6,860 nucleotides of DNA, taken from NCBI GenBank assembly GCA_003529305.1, contig DPWC01000031.1:1-6860 (forward strand). The letters are read 5' to 3'. The notes below the pieces were generated by a model. The model saw only the letters and a list, made by a program, of their open reading frames with translations, did no database searches and was not told the DNA's origin. The first letter of the stretch is position 1. The number at the start of each line of letters is the position of its first letter. The DNA comes from Actinomycetota bacterium. GTDB lineage: Bacteria; Actinomycetota; Actinomycetes; UBA12327. The position numbers were made by a program, and so were the translations under genes. Positions 1 to 6,561 of the stretch are shown here, one piece after another.

Positions 1-45
1 CTTGATAAAGAGAAAAAGAGATAACTGCTTCAGACTTCAATCACG

Positions 46-120
46 TGGGGCCGCCTCCGGGATTTGAACCCGGGACCTACGCATTACGAGTGCGTTGCTC
101 TACCCCTGAGCTAAGGCGGC
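46..120 (-). tRNA. tRNA-Thr (anticodon CGT)
   Basis: The minus strand folds into a full cloverleaf: a perfect 7-bp acceptor stem (GCCGCCT/AGGCGGC), D stem GCTC/GAGC with a GG-containing loop, anticodon stem ACGCA/TGCGT with loop CTCGTAA, a 5-nt variable loop, and T stem CCGGG/CCCGG with loop TTCAAAT. The anticodon CGT lies at 86-88 and reads the threonine codon ACG. Base 73 (position 49) is C, and the 3' CCA is encoded at 48-46. The tRNA starts 51 bp after the hydrolase stop codon on the same strand, so it could be processed from the operon transcript or have its own promoter. The 45 bases beyond its 3' end are T-rich on the minus strand but form no convincing hairpin, so no terminator is called there. 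Confidence 0.97.
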
Positions 121-154
121 GCACACCGCATCAACCAGCGCGGTAAGCGCGGCG

Positions 155-182
155 AGCATAGCGGGGGCGAACTACCGGCAAA
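155..182 (-). promoter_or_regulatory. Possible weak promoter for tRNA-Thr
   Basis: On the minus strand a TATGCT hexamer (160-155) matches four of six positions of the TATAAT -10 consensus. It lies 16 bases after TTTGCC (182-177), which matches only three of six -35 positions and overlaps the hydrolase stop region. Transcription from it would begin roughly 27 bases before the mature tRNA 5' end. This is a by-eye match in GC-rich DNA and could easily be chance; read-through from the upstream operon is the alternative. Confidence 0.2.
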
Positions 183-1764
183 CGGTCCCGTCCGCTGGCG
201 TCGCACCAGTACGCAGGTACAGCTCGGTCGCGGTATCGATACACGAACTTCCCCGTCCATACGCGGTGTGACCATCGCCGCGGTAGGTCAGCAAAGTCGC
301 ATCCGCCAGAGCGCCGGCAACATCTTGCGCCCACTCCACCGGAGTCGCTGGGTCGCCCGTGGTGCCAATGACCAAGATCGGACCAGTGCCTTCGGCTGTG
401 ATGCGTTGCGGCTCCAAGGTGGCCTTGACCGGCCATGACTGGCACGGGGTGTCACCCCACGCAAAGAACGGCCCAAACACCTTGGAGGTGGCCAGCAGTT
501 TCTGCGCGTCGGCCTGAGTGGCATCGACACCTCTGCTGTCGCCACGATCCATGCACGAGATTGCATAGAACGCATCCAGACTGTTGGAGGCGTAAGTACC
601 GTCCGGATTGCGATCGGTATATAGGTCAGCCAAGGCCAGCAGGCCACTGCCATCGCCGCGCAGCACCTGCCGCAAAGCCGCACGAAGGCTCGGCCAGGAG
701 CTCTGGGAATAAAACGAGGCCAAGATTCCCGTTGTCGCCAGCGCTTCGGTCAAACTGCGATCGCCGACCTGCACCGGACGGGCATCCAACTGCTTGAGCA
801 ACAAGATCAACCGAGCCGTTGCCCGCTGCTTCGTACCACCCAATGGACATCCTCGCGAGATGCAGTCCACAAGAAAGGCATCGAGGGCGCGCTGGAAGCC
901 TCGAGCTTGCCCCTCAGTGAACTCGGAGATGTTCAACGAGGGATCCACCACGCCATCAAGGACGAAGCGCCCCACCTTTGAGGGGAACTTGTTGGCGTAC
1001 TGCAGCCCCAAGAAGGTGCCATAGGACTTGCCGAGGTAGTTCAGTTTCTTATCGCCCAACGCACTGCGCAAAATCTCGAGGTCCTGGGCTGCCTCTCGAG
1101 TGCCTAGGTAACCGATGTAGCCCGGCGCCGCACTCTGGCACGACTGCGCGAACTTGCGGCCCACGAGGAATACTGCAGTGGCCTCGGCATCTGAATCTGG
1201 TGTGCCATCAGCGGCATAAAAGGCATCGCTCTGTGCCGGTGTCAGACAGCGAATCGGCGCACTGCGATTGACCCCCCGTGGGTCAAAGCCGACAGTGTCG
1301 TAGACCTTGCGCAGATCAGGGCCGATCAGATCCGGGTTATTGATCACATAGTCCACCCCGGAGCCTCCGGGGCCGCCAGGGTTCACGACCAGCGAGCCGA
1401 TGCGTCCGCGAGTGCCAGACGCGACTCGTTTCACTAATGCCAGCGAGATCGATCCACCACTGGGATCGAGGTAGTTGATGGGCACGCTCAAAGTGCTGCA
1501 CTGCAATCCACGGCGGCACGGGGTCCAGATGAGTTTCTGCGTGAGGTATCCCGACAGATCCACTGCCGTTGTTGCCGTGGGACTCAACGATGGAGTTGCT
1601 GACACCGTGATGGACGGCGTGGGCGTAGACGCCGACTCAGGGGCGGTAGACCCACAGGCCACGAGGGCCATGGCCATCACAGCCAGAGCGCCGGCCCGCA
1701 GCACTCGGGCGAGCGACCAAGAAGTCCTTCCGCTGGTCACCCCTTGACGATAGTCGCGAATCAA
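172..1764 (-). CDS. Secreted alpha/beta hydrolase, probable tripeptidyl aminopeptidase-type lipoprotein
   Basis: This 530-residue protein has the plan of actinobacterial secreted serine aminopeptidases (the SlpD/SlpE and mycobacterial CaeA type). A basic N-terminus and hydrophobic stretch lead to a lipobox-like LVAC with Cys37, followed by a Ser/Thr/Pro-rich linker (about 38-67), so it is probably anchored outside the membrane. The oxyanion-hole motif NPGGPGGSG starts at Asn128. The nucleophile elbow GKSYG has Ser247. Asp471 (in GDPATP) and His499 (in GDGHT) complete the likely triad in a TAP-like C-terminal domain. Paired cysteines suggest disulfides. The TTG start overlaps the holB stop as TTGA, and an in-frame stop just upstream leaves no earlier start; no Shine-Dalgarno is visible, so reinitiation is likely. 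GTG at codon 9 or 21 are alternatives that keep the signal sequence. The family is firm; the exact substrate is not shown. Confidence 0.9.
   Translation of the reverse strand: MIRDYRQGVTSGRTSWSLARVLRAGALAVMAMALVACGSTAPESASTPTPSITVSATPSLSPTATTAVDLSGYLTQKLIWTPCRRGLQCSTLSVPINYLDPSGGSISLALVKRVASGTRGRIGSLVVNPGGPGGSGVDYVINNPDLIGPDLRKVYDTVGFDPRGVNRSAPIRCLTPAQSDAFYAADGTPDSDAEATAVFLVGRKFAQSCQSAAPGYIGYLGTREAAQDLEILRSALGDKKLNYLGKSYGTFLGLQYANKFPSKVGRFVLDGVVDPSLNISEFTEGQARGFQRALDAFLVDCISRGCPLGGTKQRATARLILLLKQLDARPVQVGDRSLTEALATTGILASFYSQSSWPSLRAALRQVLRGDGSGLLALADLYTDRNPDGTYASNSLDAFYAISCMDRGDSRGVDATQADAQKLLATSKVFGPFFAWGDTPCQSWPVKATLEPQRITAEGTGPILVIGTTGDPATPVEWAQDVAGALADATLLTYRGDGHTAYGRGSSCIDTATELYLRTGATPADGTVCR
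1761..1764 (-). other. TTGA stop/start overlap, holB to hydrolase
   Basis: The holB stop TGA (1763-1761) shares two bases with the proposed TTG start of the hydrolase (1764-1762). The 25 bases before it on the minus strand contain no purine-rich ribosome binding site, so translation would depend on ribosomes finishing holB. If the true start is instead the GTG at 1740-1738, which directly follows AAGGG, the overlap would be incidental. Confidence 0.6.
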
Positions 1765-2948
1765 CGCACCGCGACAGGGTCACGCAGAGTGGCGAAGAGG
1801 GATTCAAGAACAAGTCGAGGCACAGCGTTCCCGCTGAGGGTGGCTCGAGTCTCCAACACCGCCTCAATGCGACGCATCGTGACCTCCGGTGTTGAGGTGC
1901 TGGCCTCGTGCTGCAGTTGATCGGCATATTCATCATTGATCAGACCGACATCGGCGCCCCACTGCAGCATCAGCACATCCCGGTAATAGGCCAGCAGTTC
2001 GAGCAACGCCAGATCGGCCGCATCAGAGCGAGCACGGCGCGCTCGCTTCTTGTGCATCTTCTCCAGATCACCCAGCGCCTTTGCCGCTCCACGGGCCTCA
2101 ATGCCCCGCGACCCCACGCCATAACTGGCCCGCACATCGTCTCTTTCTTGTGCATGGCGTTCACGAACCTGGTCTTTGCCCGAATCCTCAGCCGTCGAAT
2201 CGAATCGGGCCGCAGCCTCCAAGCAATCGGTCAGGGATGCCAGCGAGGTGGGAAGTTCCATGACCTCGCGGTGTCGCTCCCGCACCTCAGGGTCCGTGAT
2301 GAAACGACGCGCCCGACCGATATGCCCCTGCGAAACGCGCGCAGCGGTGACAGCAAGATCAGGGTCGGCGCCGTACTTGTTGACCAGTACATCCGTGACT
2401 TCTGCGATGGACGGTGTTCGCAGCGACAACACACGACACCGCGAGCGGACGGTGGCAATGACATCTTGCAAGGACGGCGCACACAGCACCCACACCATGT
2501 GGGGTGCTGGTTCTTCGATCGCTTTGAGCAACACATTTGCTGGCTTCCAGTCCATTTGCTGGGACTCCAAGCGGTCAGCGTCCTCTAAGACGATCACGCG
2601 CCAGCGTCCGCGAATAGGCGATGACGATGACTGCGCGACCAGTTCACGCACATCGGCCACTGAGTAGTGCACGCCCGCTGGTTCGACAATCGAGACATCC
2701 GGGTGGGTGCCAGCGCGCACATCACGACACTGCGCACAGGTACCGCAGCCGCCGTCCGGACACTGCAGAGCTTGGGCAAATACCCGCGCCGCGATCGAGC
2801 GCCCCGATCCAGGTGGCCCGACAAACAACCATGCATGCGTCATCGAGGGTCCGGCGCCACCGGTGAGCAACGAACTGGCATCCGCAGAGGCAACCTGAAG
2901 TTCGTGGGCAGCCATCTCCTGCCCCACCAGCTCGTCAAAGACGGTCAT
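1761..2948 (-). CDS. holB: DNA polymerase III subunit delta' (clamp loader)
   Basis: Delta' is the stator subunit of the clamp loader that opens the beta sliding clamp and places it on primed DNA. The 395-residue protein shows a P-loop (GPPGSGRS, 44-51) with Arg50 in place of the catalytic lysine, a four-cysteine zinc module (Cys63, 68, 71, 74), a degenerate Walker B (VIVLEDAD, 118-125), the clamp-loader signature NVLLKAIEEP (138-147) and the SRC motif (169-171) that contacts a neighbouring subunit's ATP site. The arginine and degenerate Walker B suggest it does not hydrolyse ATP, as is known for delta'. A charged, probably coiled stretch (about 250-310) precedes the C-terminal collar domain; I recall a similar stretch in actinobacterial homologues. 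Five extra residues lie between DADRL and NVLLK. The ATG start overlaps the tmk stop as ATGA, with no strong ribosome binding site. Confidence 0.96.
   Translation of the reverse strand: MTVFDELVGQEMAAHELQVASADASSLLTGGAGPSMTHAWLFVGPPGSGRSIAARVFAQALQCPDGGCGTCAQCRDVRAGTHPDVSIVEPAGVHYSVADVRELVAQSSSSPIRGRWRVIVLEDADRLESQQMDWKPANVLLKAIEEPAPHMVWVLCAPSLQDVIATVRSRCRVLSLRTPSIAEVTDVLVNKYGADPDLAVTAARVSQGHIGRARRFITDPEVRERHREVMELPTSLASLTDCLEAAARFDSTAEDSGKDQVRERHAQERDDVRASYGVGSRGIEARGAAKALGDLEKMHKKRARRARSDAADLALLELLAYYRDVLMLQWGADVGLINDEYADQLQHEASTSTPEVTMRRIEAVLETRATLSGNAVPRLVLESLFATLRDPVAVR
2534..2562. repeat. 10-base direct repeat inside holB
   Basis: The decamer CATTTGCTGG (CCAGCAAATG on the coding strand) occurs at 2534-2543 and again at 2553-2562, a 19-base offset. 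The first coding copy is read in the S-Q-Q-M frame and the second in the P-A-N-V frame, the latter leading into the conserved NVLLK motif. The repeat spans the place where the protein has five more residues than the usual delta' spacing. It may mark a local slippage duplication. Confidence 0.7.
2945..2948 (-). other. ATGA stop/start overlap, tmk to holB
   Basis: The tmk stop TGA (2947-2945) overlaps the holB ATG (2948-2946). The minus-strand bases before the ATG (ending in GCCACCTC) include no clear Shine-Dalgarno sequence, so holB is probably translated by coupling to tmk. This supports a shared transcript. Confidence 0.85.
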
Positions 2949-3592
2949 GAGGTGGCACTTTCTGCGGCGCGCTGCTGCAGCATTGCATCAACTGCGGCAA
3001 CGACCGCAGCTCTAACCTCGACTTCCGGCAGAGAAGCATCAATCACGGCATAGCGATGCGGGGCTCGCTGCGCCAGATCAACGAAGCCCTGCCGCACGCG
3101 GTCGTGGAAATCAACGGCGAGAGATTCCAGTCGATCAGCACCGCTCAGGCGTGCCAAACCCAGACGCGGATCGATGTCCAAGATCACCGTGAGATCGGGA
3201 GTGAGTTCTTTACTGGCCCATCGCGACAATTGCTCCACCTCGTCGCGATCCAAGATCCGGCCGGCACCTTGATAAGCCAACGAGGAATCCACGAACCGAT
3301 CACTGATCACCGTGGCACCTGAGGACAGCGCTGGCCGGATCACCGATGCCACATGCTCTGCACGATCAGCGGCATACAGCAGTGCCTCAGTGCGCGGATC
3401 CATCTCGCCCGTGGCTGGATCCAGAAGTAGCGAACGGATCGCACTGCCGATGAGCGTTCCCCCCGGCTCACGCGTGGTGACGACGCGGTGACCCTGGCCT
3501 TGCAACCACTGGGCAAGGTGCTGGATTTGGGTGCTCTTGCCCGCACCCTCACCACCTTCGAAGGCGATAAACAAGCCCGGGCCCGCAGTCAC
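2945..3592 (-). CDS. tmk: Thymidylate kinase (dTMP kinase)
   Basis: The enzyme phosphorylates dTMP to dTDP with ATP, the step through which both de novo and salvage thymidylate reach dTTP; it is cytosolic. The 215-residue length is normal for a single-domain bacterial enzyme. Visible motifs are the P-loop GGEGAGKST (13-21), TREPGGT (40-46), the DRAEH segment (76-80), DRF (98-100) followed by SSLAYQGAGR (103-112) of the nucleotide-binding face, and a short LID region around Arg148 to Glu156 (RLSGADRLE). The start is GTG at 3592-3590, with AGGG seven bases upstream; initiating here places the P-loop at the usual distance from the N-terminus. It lies 9 bp after topA and overlaps holB by four bases, so the three genes are almost certainly co-transcribed. 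Confidence 0.97.
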   Translation of the reverse strand: MTAGPGLFIAFEGGEGAGKSTQIQHLAQWLQGQGHRVVTTREPGGTLIGSAIRSLLLDPATGEMDPRTEALLYAADRAEHVASVIRPALSSGATVISDRFVDSSLAYQGAGRILDRDEVEQLSRWASKELTPDLTVILDIDPRLGLARLSGADRLESLAVDFHDRVRQGFVDLAQRAPHRYAVIDASLPEVEVRAAVVAAVDAMLQQRAAESATS

Positions 3593-3603
3593 GCTGTGAC
3601 CCT
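3588..3603 (-). promoter_or_regulatory. tmk ribosome binding site and start-codon hairpin
   Basis: AGGG (3603-3600 on the minus strand) is a reasonable Shine-Dalgarno sequence seven bases before the GTG start and overlaps the topA TAG stop codon. Immediately after it, GTCAC-AGC-GTGAC (3600-3588) is a perfect 5-bp inverted repeat whose second arm contains the start codon. The binding site supports the chosen GTG. The hairpin is short and may be fortuitous. Confidence 0.6.
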
Positions 3604-6397
3604 AGTCGGCGTCCCCGTCGTCGGTGGGGCGCTCAGCAAGAGCTGTTGCCGTACCCGGGTGGCCCGCCGACTCTGGTGAGCTGGCCGGACCTGCCGCCCG
3701 CGTGGTGGCTTTCTTCGCAGCCTTCTTCGCAGCCTTCTTTGCCGGTGCGCGTTTGGCAGTCTTCTTGGCCGTTTTCTTAGCGGCTCTCTTCACTGGGGTC
3801 TTTGCCGGTGCCGGTCCCGCAGCCCGCTTCTCAGCGAGTAAGTCAAAGGCCTGATCCACCGAGAAGGTCAGCGGATCGGCCGAACGCGGCACGGTGGCAT
3901 TGAACTCACCATCGGTGATGTAGGGACCGAATCGGCCTTCCTTGATCACTACCGGTTTGCCGGTGCTCGGATCTGTTCCCAGATCGCGCAATGGCGGAGC
4001 AGCAGCACGACGCCCTCGCTGTTTGGGCTGGGCATAGATCACCAGTGCTTCATCCAAGGTCAACGAGAAAATCTGGTCCTCACTGGCCAGAGTGCGCGAA
4101 TCCGTGCCTCGCTTCACATACGGCCCATAGCGACCGTTTTGTGTCGTGATCTCCTCGCCGCTGGCGGGGTCAATCCCGACCACCCTAGGTAGATCAAGCA
4201 ACGCCACAGCATCGGCCAAGGTGATGGTGTCCAGAGTCATCGTGGACAGCAAGGAAGCCGTTCGAGGTTTCGCCGACTTCGGGGCATCCTCAGCCAGTAT
4301 TTCACAGACATACGGTCCGTATCGACCCGACTTCGCCAAGATGGGCACCCCCCACTGCGGGTGGTTACCCAACTCGCGTTCACCCGATGGCACCGCAAAC
4401 AGCTCTTCAGCTTTCTCAACGGTCAACTCATCAGGAGCAAGGTCGGCCGGCACATTGGCACGCTGCAGTTCGCCATTGACCTCTCGCTCCAGATACGGAC
4501 CAAACTTGCCCACTCGAAGATTGATCCCCAAGGCGGGATCACCAACGGGCAGAGTCGAAATCCCTCTGGCATCAATGTCTTCTAAGTTCTCCGTCAGCGG
4601 CTTCAGGCCAACGAGGTCAGCATCACCGAAGTAGAACCGGCGCAGCCACTGCACCATGTCTGCCTCGCCACTGGCGATGGAGTCGAGCACATCCTCCATG
4701 GACGCAGTGAAGTTGTAATCAACCAAGTGTGCGAAGTGCTCTTCGAGCAACCGCGTCACGGCAAAAGCCAAGAAGGTCGGAATAAGCGCTGTGCCCTTCT
4801 TGGTCACATAGCCGCGATCGATGATCGTGCCGATGATCGATGCATAGGTGGAGGGGCGACCAATACCTCGCTCTTCGAGCGCTCGAACCAGACTCGCTTC
4901 GGTGTAACGGGCCGGAGGATTTGTCGAGTGATCCTGCGCCACCAAGGTCACAGCGGACACCGCATCGCCTACCGCCAAAGGCGGCAGCCGCCGTTCGGCA
5001 TCATCGCCAGCATTGGTGTCGTCGTCAGCGCTTTCTTCATACGCCGCCAAGAAACCACGGAAAGTGATAACCGTTCCTGACGCACTGAACTCCGCATCGC
5101 GGCCGTCGCGCGCCGCCGCACCCAATCGGATCGTGGCCGTGCGCCCCACGGCATCGGCCATCTGCGAGGCGACCGTGCGCTTCCAGATCAAGTCATAGAG
5201 CACAAACTCATCGCCCGTGAGTTCCCCCGCTACCTCGGCCGGAGTGCGGAACACATCACCGGCTGGTCGGATCGCTTCGTGCGCTTCTTGGGCATTCTTG
5301 GATTTCTTGTCGAACCGACGCCGTACCTCGTTGACAAATTCAGGTCCGTACAACTGCCCAGCCTGCGATCGAGCAGCATCCAGCGCCGTCTGACTCAAGG
5401 TGGTGGAGTCGGTGCGCATGTAAGTGATGTAGCCGCGCTCGTAGAGGCCCTGCGCCACCCGCATCGTTCGTTGGGCGCCCCAGCGTTGTTTACGACTGGC
5501 CTCCTGCTGCAGTGTCGATGTCATAAACGGCGCAGCCGGTGATCGTCGATAGGGCTTGTCATCGACCGAGCGCACCGCAAAGGTGGCATCGGCCAATCCA
5601 GAGACCAGGCTTTCCGTGGTTGCGGCATCCAGCACAACCACATCCGCAGACTTCAATGCGCCCTGCTGATCAAAGTCACGGCCGGTCGCCACCTTGGTGC
5701 CGTTGACCTGCACGAGGCGTGCGGTGAACTCACCGGGATCAAAGACCCCTTCGATGTCAAAGTAAGTCGCGGCTTGGAAGGCGATGCGCTCACGCTCGCG
5801 ATCCACCACCAGCCTGGTAGCCACGGACTGCACTCGTCCCGCGGACAAGCGCGACATCACCTTGCGCCACAGAACCGGCGATACCTCGTAGCCGTAGAGG
5901 CGATCCAGGATCCGTCGTGTCTCTTGGGCGTCCACGAGGCGCTGGTCAAGATCCCGGGTTTCCTGCGCTGCCCGCCGAATCGCTTCGGGGGTGATCTCGT
6001 TAAAGACCATTCGGCGGACCGGGATCTTGGGATTGAGCACCTGCAACAGGTGCCAGGCGATGGCTTCACCTTCGCGGTCCTCATCGGTGGCTAGCAGAAG
6101 TTCGTCCGCGTCTTTCAGCTCCGCCTTGAGTTCGGCAACCTTCTTGCGCTTGTCAGCATCAACGACATAGATCGGCGTGAAACCGGAGTCAATGTCGACG
6201 CCCAGCCGGGCCCACTTTTCTTTCTTGTACTTCTCGGGGATGTCGGCCGCGCGCTTGGGGAGGTCACGAATGTGGCCGACCGAGGCCTCCACGGTGTAAC
6301 CGGGGCCTAGGTACTTCTGGATGGTTTTGGCCTTGGCCGGTGACTCAACGATCACGAGTCGTCGCAAGCCATCGGGGGCCGAGGAGGAAGCAGCCAC
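3602..6397 (-). CDS. topA: DNA topoisomerase I (type IA)
   Basis: TopA relaxes negatively supercoiled DNA by cutting one strand through a 5'-phosphotyrosine link. In this 931-residue protein the Toprim domain opens with LVIVESPAKAK (Glu18) and carries the metal-binding DxDxE at Asp105, Asp107 and Glu109. SAGRVQSVATRLVVDRE (185-201) and the catalytic GYITYMRTDS, with active-site Tyr326, identify the core; HEAIRP follows at 373-378. The C-terminus has four GR/KxGPY-type repeats (about 628-637, 688-699, 753-764, 819-830) and no Cys4 zinc fingers, as known for actinobacterial TopA. A Lys/Ala-rich tail (868-900) and a short acidic end follow. The GTG start has only a distant AGGG (16 bases away), so the exact N-terminus is less certain; the Toprim motif begins close behind it. 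No confident promoter is visible. Topoisomerase genes are commonly supercoiling-responsive, but nothing here proves that. Confidence 0.98.
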   Translation of the reverse strand: MAASSSAPDGLRRLVIVESPAKAKTIQKYLGPGYTVEASVGHIRDLPKRAADIPEKYKKEKWARLGVDIDSGFTPIYVVDADKRKKVAELKAELKDADELLLATDEDREGEAIAWHLLQVLNPKIPVRRMVFNEITPEAIRRAAQETRDLDQRLVDAQETRRILDRLYGYEVSPVLWRKVMSRLSAGRVQSVATRLVVDRERERIAFQAATYFDIEGVFDPGEFTARLVQVNGTKVATGRDFDQQGALKSADVVVLDAATTESLVSGLADATFAVRSVDDKPYRRSPAAPFMTSTLQQEASRKQRWGAQRTMRVAQGLYERGYITYMRTDSTTLSQTALDAARSQAGQLYGPEFVNEVRRRFDKKSKNAQEAHEAIRPAGDVFRTPAEVAGELTGDEFVLYDLIWKRTVASQMADAVGRTATIRLGAAARDGRDAEFSASGTVITFRGFLAAYEESADDDTNAGDDAERRLPPLAVGDAVSAVTLVAQDHSTNPPARYTEASLVRALEERGIGRPSTYASIIGTIIDRGYVTKKGTALIPTFLAFAVTRLLEEHFAHLVDYNFTASMEDVLDSIASGEADMVQWLRRFYFGDADLVGLKPLTENLEDIDARGISTLPVGDPALGINLRVGKFGPYLEREVNGELQRANVPADLAPDELTVEKAEELFAVPSGERELGNHPQWGVPILAKSGRYGPYVCEILAEDAPKSAKPRTASLLSTMTLDTITLADAVALLDLPRVVGIDPASGEEITTQNGRYGPYVKRGTDSRTLASEDQIFSLTLDEALVIYAQPKQRGRRAAAPPLRDLGTDPSTGKPVVIKEGRFGPYITDGEFNATVPRSADPLTFSVDQAFDLLAEKRAAGPAPAKTPVKRAAKKTAKKTAKRAPAKKAAKKAAKKATTRAAGPASSPESAGHPGTATALAERPTDDGDAD
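3698..3793 (-). repeat. Low-complexity Lys/Ala tail coding repeat in topA
   Basis: Codons for residues about 869-900 of TopA are dominated by lysine, alanine and arginine in KKAA/KKTA-like units. At the DNA level a 12-base unit (TTCTTCGCAGCC on the plus strand) occurs as two perfect tandem copies at 3711-3734, with a degenerate third at 3735-3746. Such histone H1-like tails in actinobacterial TopA are known to contribute to DNA binding and processivity. The repetitive DNA is a likely site of length variation between strains. Confidence 0.85.
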
Positions 6398-6482
6398 GAG
6401 CCGTGAGTGTGGACCCTGACAGTGGGGCTGCGCTATTCCGGGGGGTTTTTCGGCGTGGCGCAGGCAGCAAGATCAGGGCAGG

Positions 6483-6502
6483 GATGGGTGGTTTTACCCA
6501 TC
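6483..6502 (-). other. Second hairpin between hppA and topA
   Basis: A perfect 7-bp inverted repeat (GATGGGT/ACCCATC, arms 6483-6489 and 6496-6502) has a 6-base loop and lies 10 bases beyond the strong terminator stem in the direction of transcription. It could be a back-up terminator for hppA or a structure in the upstream part of the topA regulatory region. No T-run follows it. A role is not shown. Confidence 0.4.
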
Positions 6503-6512
6503 AAGCGCAACG

Positions 6513-6548
6513 ACAGGGGCCCGAGTCCTCACGGACTCGGGCCCCTGT
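6513..6548 (-). terminator. Strong hairpin terminator after hppA
   Basis: Arms 6513-6528 and 6533-6548 form a perfect 16-bp GC-rich stem (ACAGGGGCCCGAGTCC and its complement) closed by a 4-base loop. It starts 13 bases beyond the hppA stop codon. There is no run of T after the stem on either strand, which fits the tail-less hairpin terminators often described in actinobacteria. It separates hppA from the topA operon. Because the stem is symmetric, it could also act on transcripts from the plus strand. Confidence 0.82.
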
Positions 6549-6561
6549 GGAGAAGCTGTGC

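Noticed and set aside
1..45. Terminator after tRNA-Thr
   Set aside because: The minus strand is T-rich (a TCTCTTTTTCTCTTT tract), but I found no preceding stem longer than about three base pairs.
121..171. CCGCGC-TTA-CCGCGC element between hydrolase and tRNA
   Set aside because: It is a short direct repeat in GC-rich sequence, with at most a 4-bp self-complementary CGCG core; too weak to call an operator or terminator.
1908..2588. A 226-codon plus-strand open frame opposite holB
   Set aside because: It lies entirely antisense to a well-supported holB, and its translation shows no recognisable domain and has the Arg/Gln/His-rich look of a shadow frame in GC-rich DNA.
2798..2802. Loss-of-function mutation in the delta' P-loop (Arg50 for Lys)
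   Set aside because: Delta' is a non-hydrolysing clamp-loader subunit and I recall GPPGSGRS-type loops as usual in actinobacterial homologues, so this is normal for the family.
3624..3854. Plus-strand frame encoding a Phe/Ala-rich, membrane-helix-like peptide
   Set aside because: The AFFAAFFAAFF pattern is the complement of the Lys/Ala codons in the TopA tail, so its hydrophobicity is an artefact.
4146..4634. A 162-codon plus-strand open frame opposite topA
   Set aside because: It is antisense to conserved TopA C-terminal repeats, has no ribosome binding site or recognisable domain, and is best explained by codon bias of topA.
6398..6512. Promoter for topA
   Set aside because: TTGATG and TTGCTG hexamers occur on the minus strand, but none has a TANNNT-like -10 at 16-18 bases, so no promoter is called.
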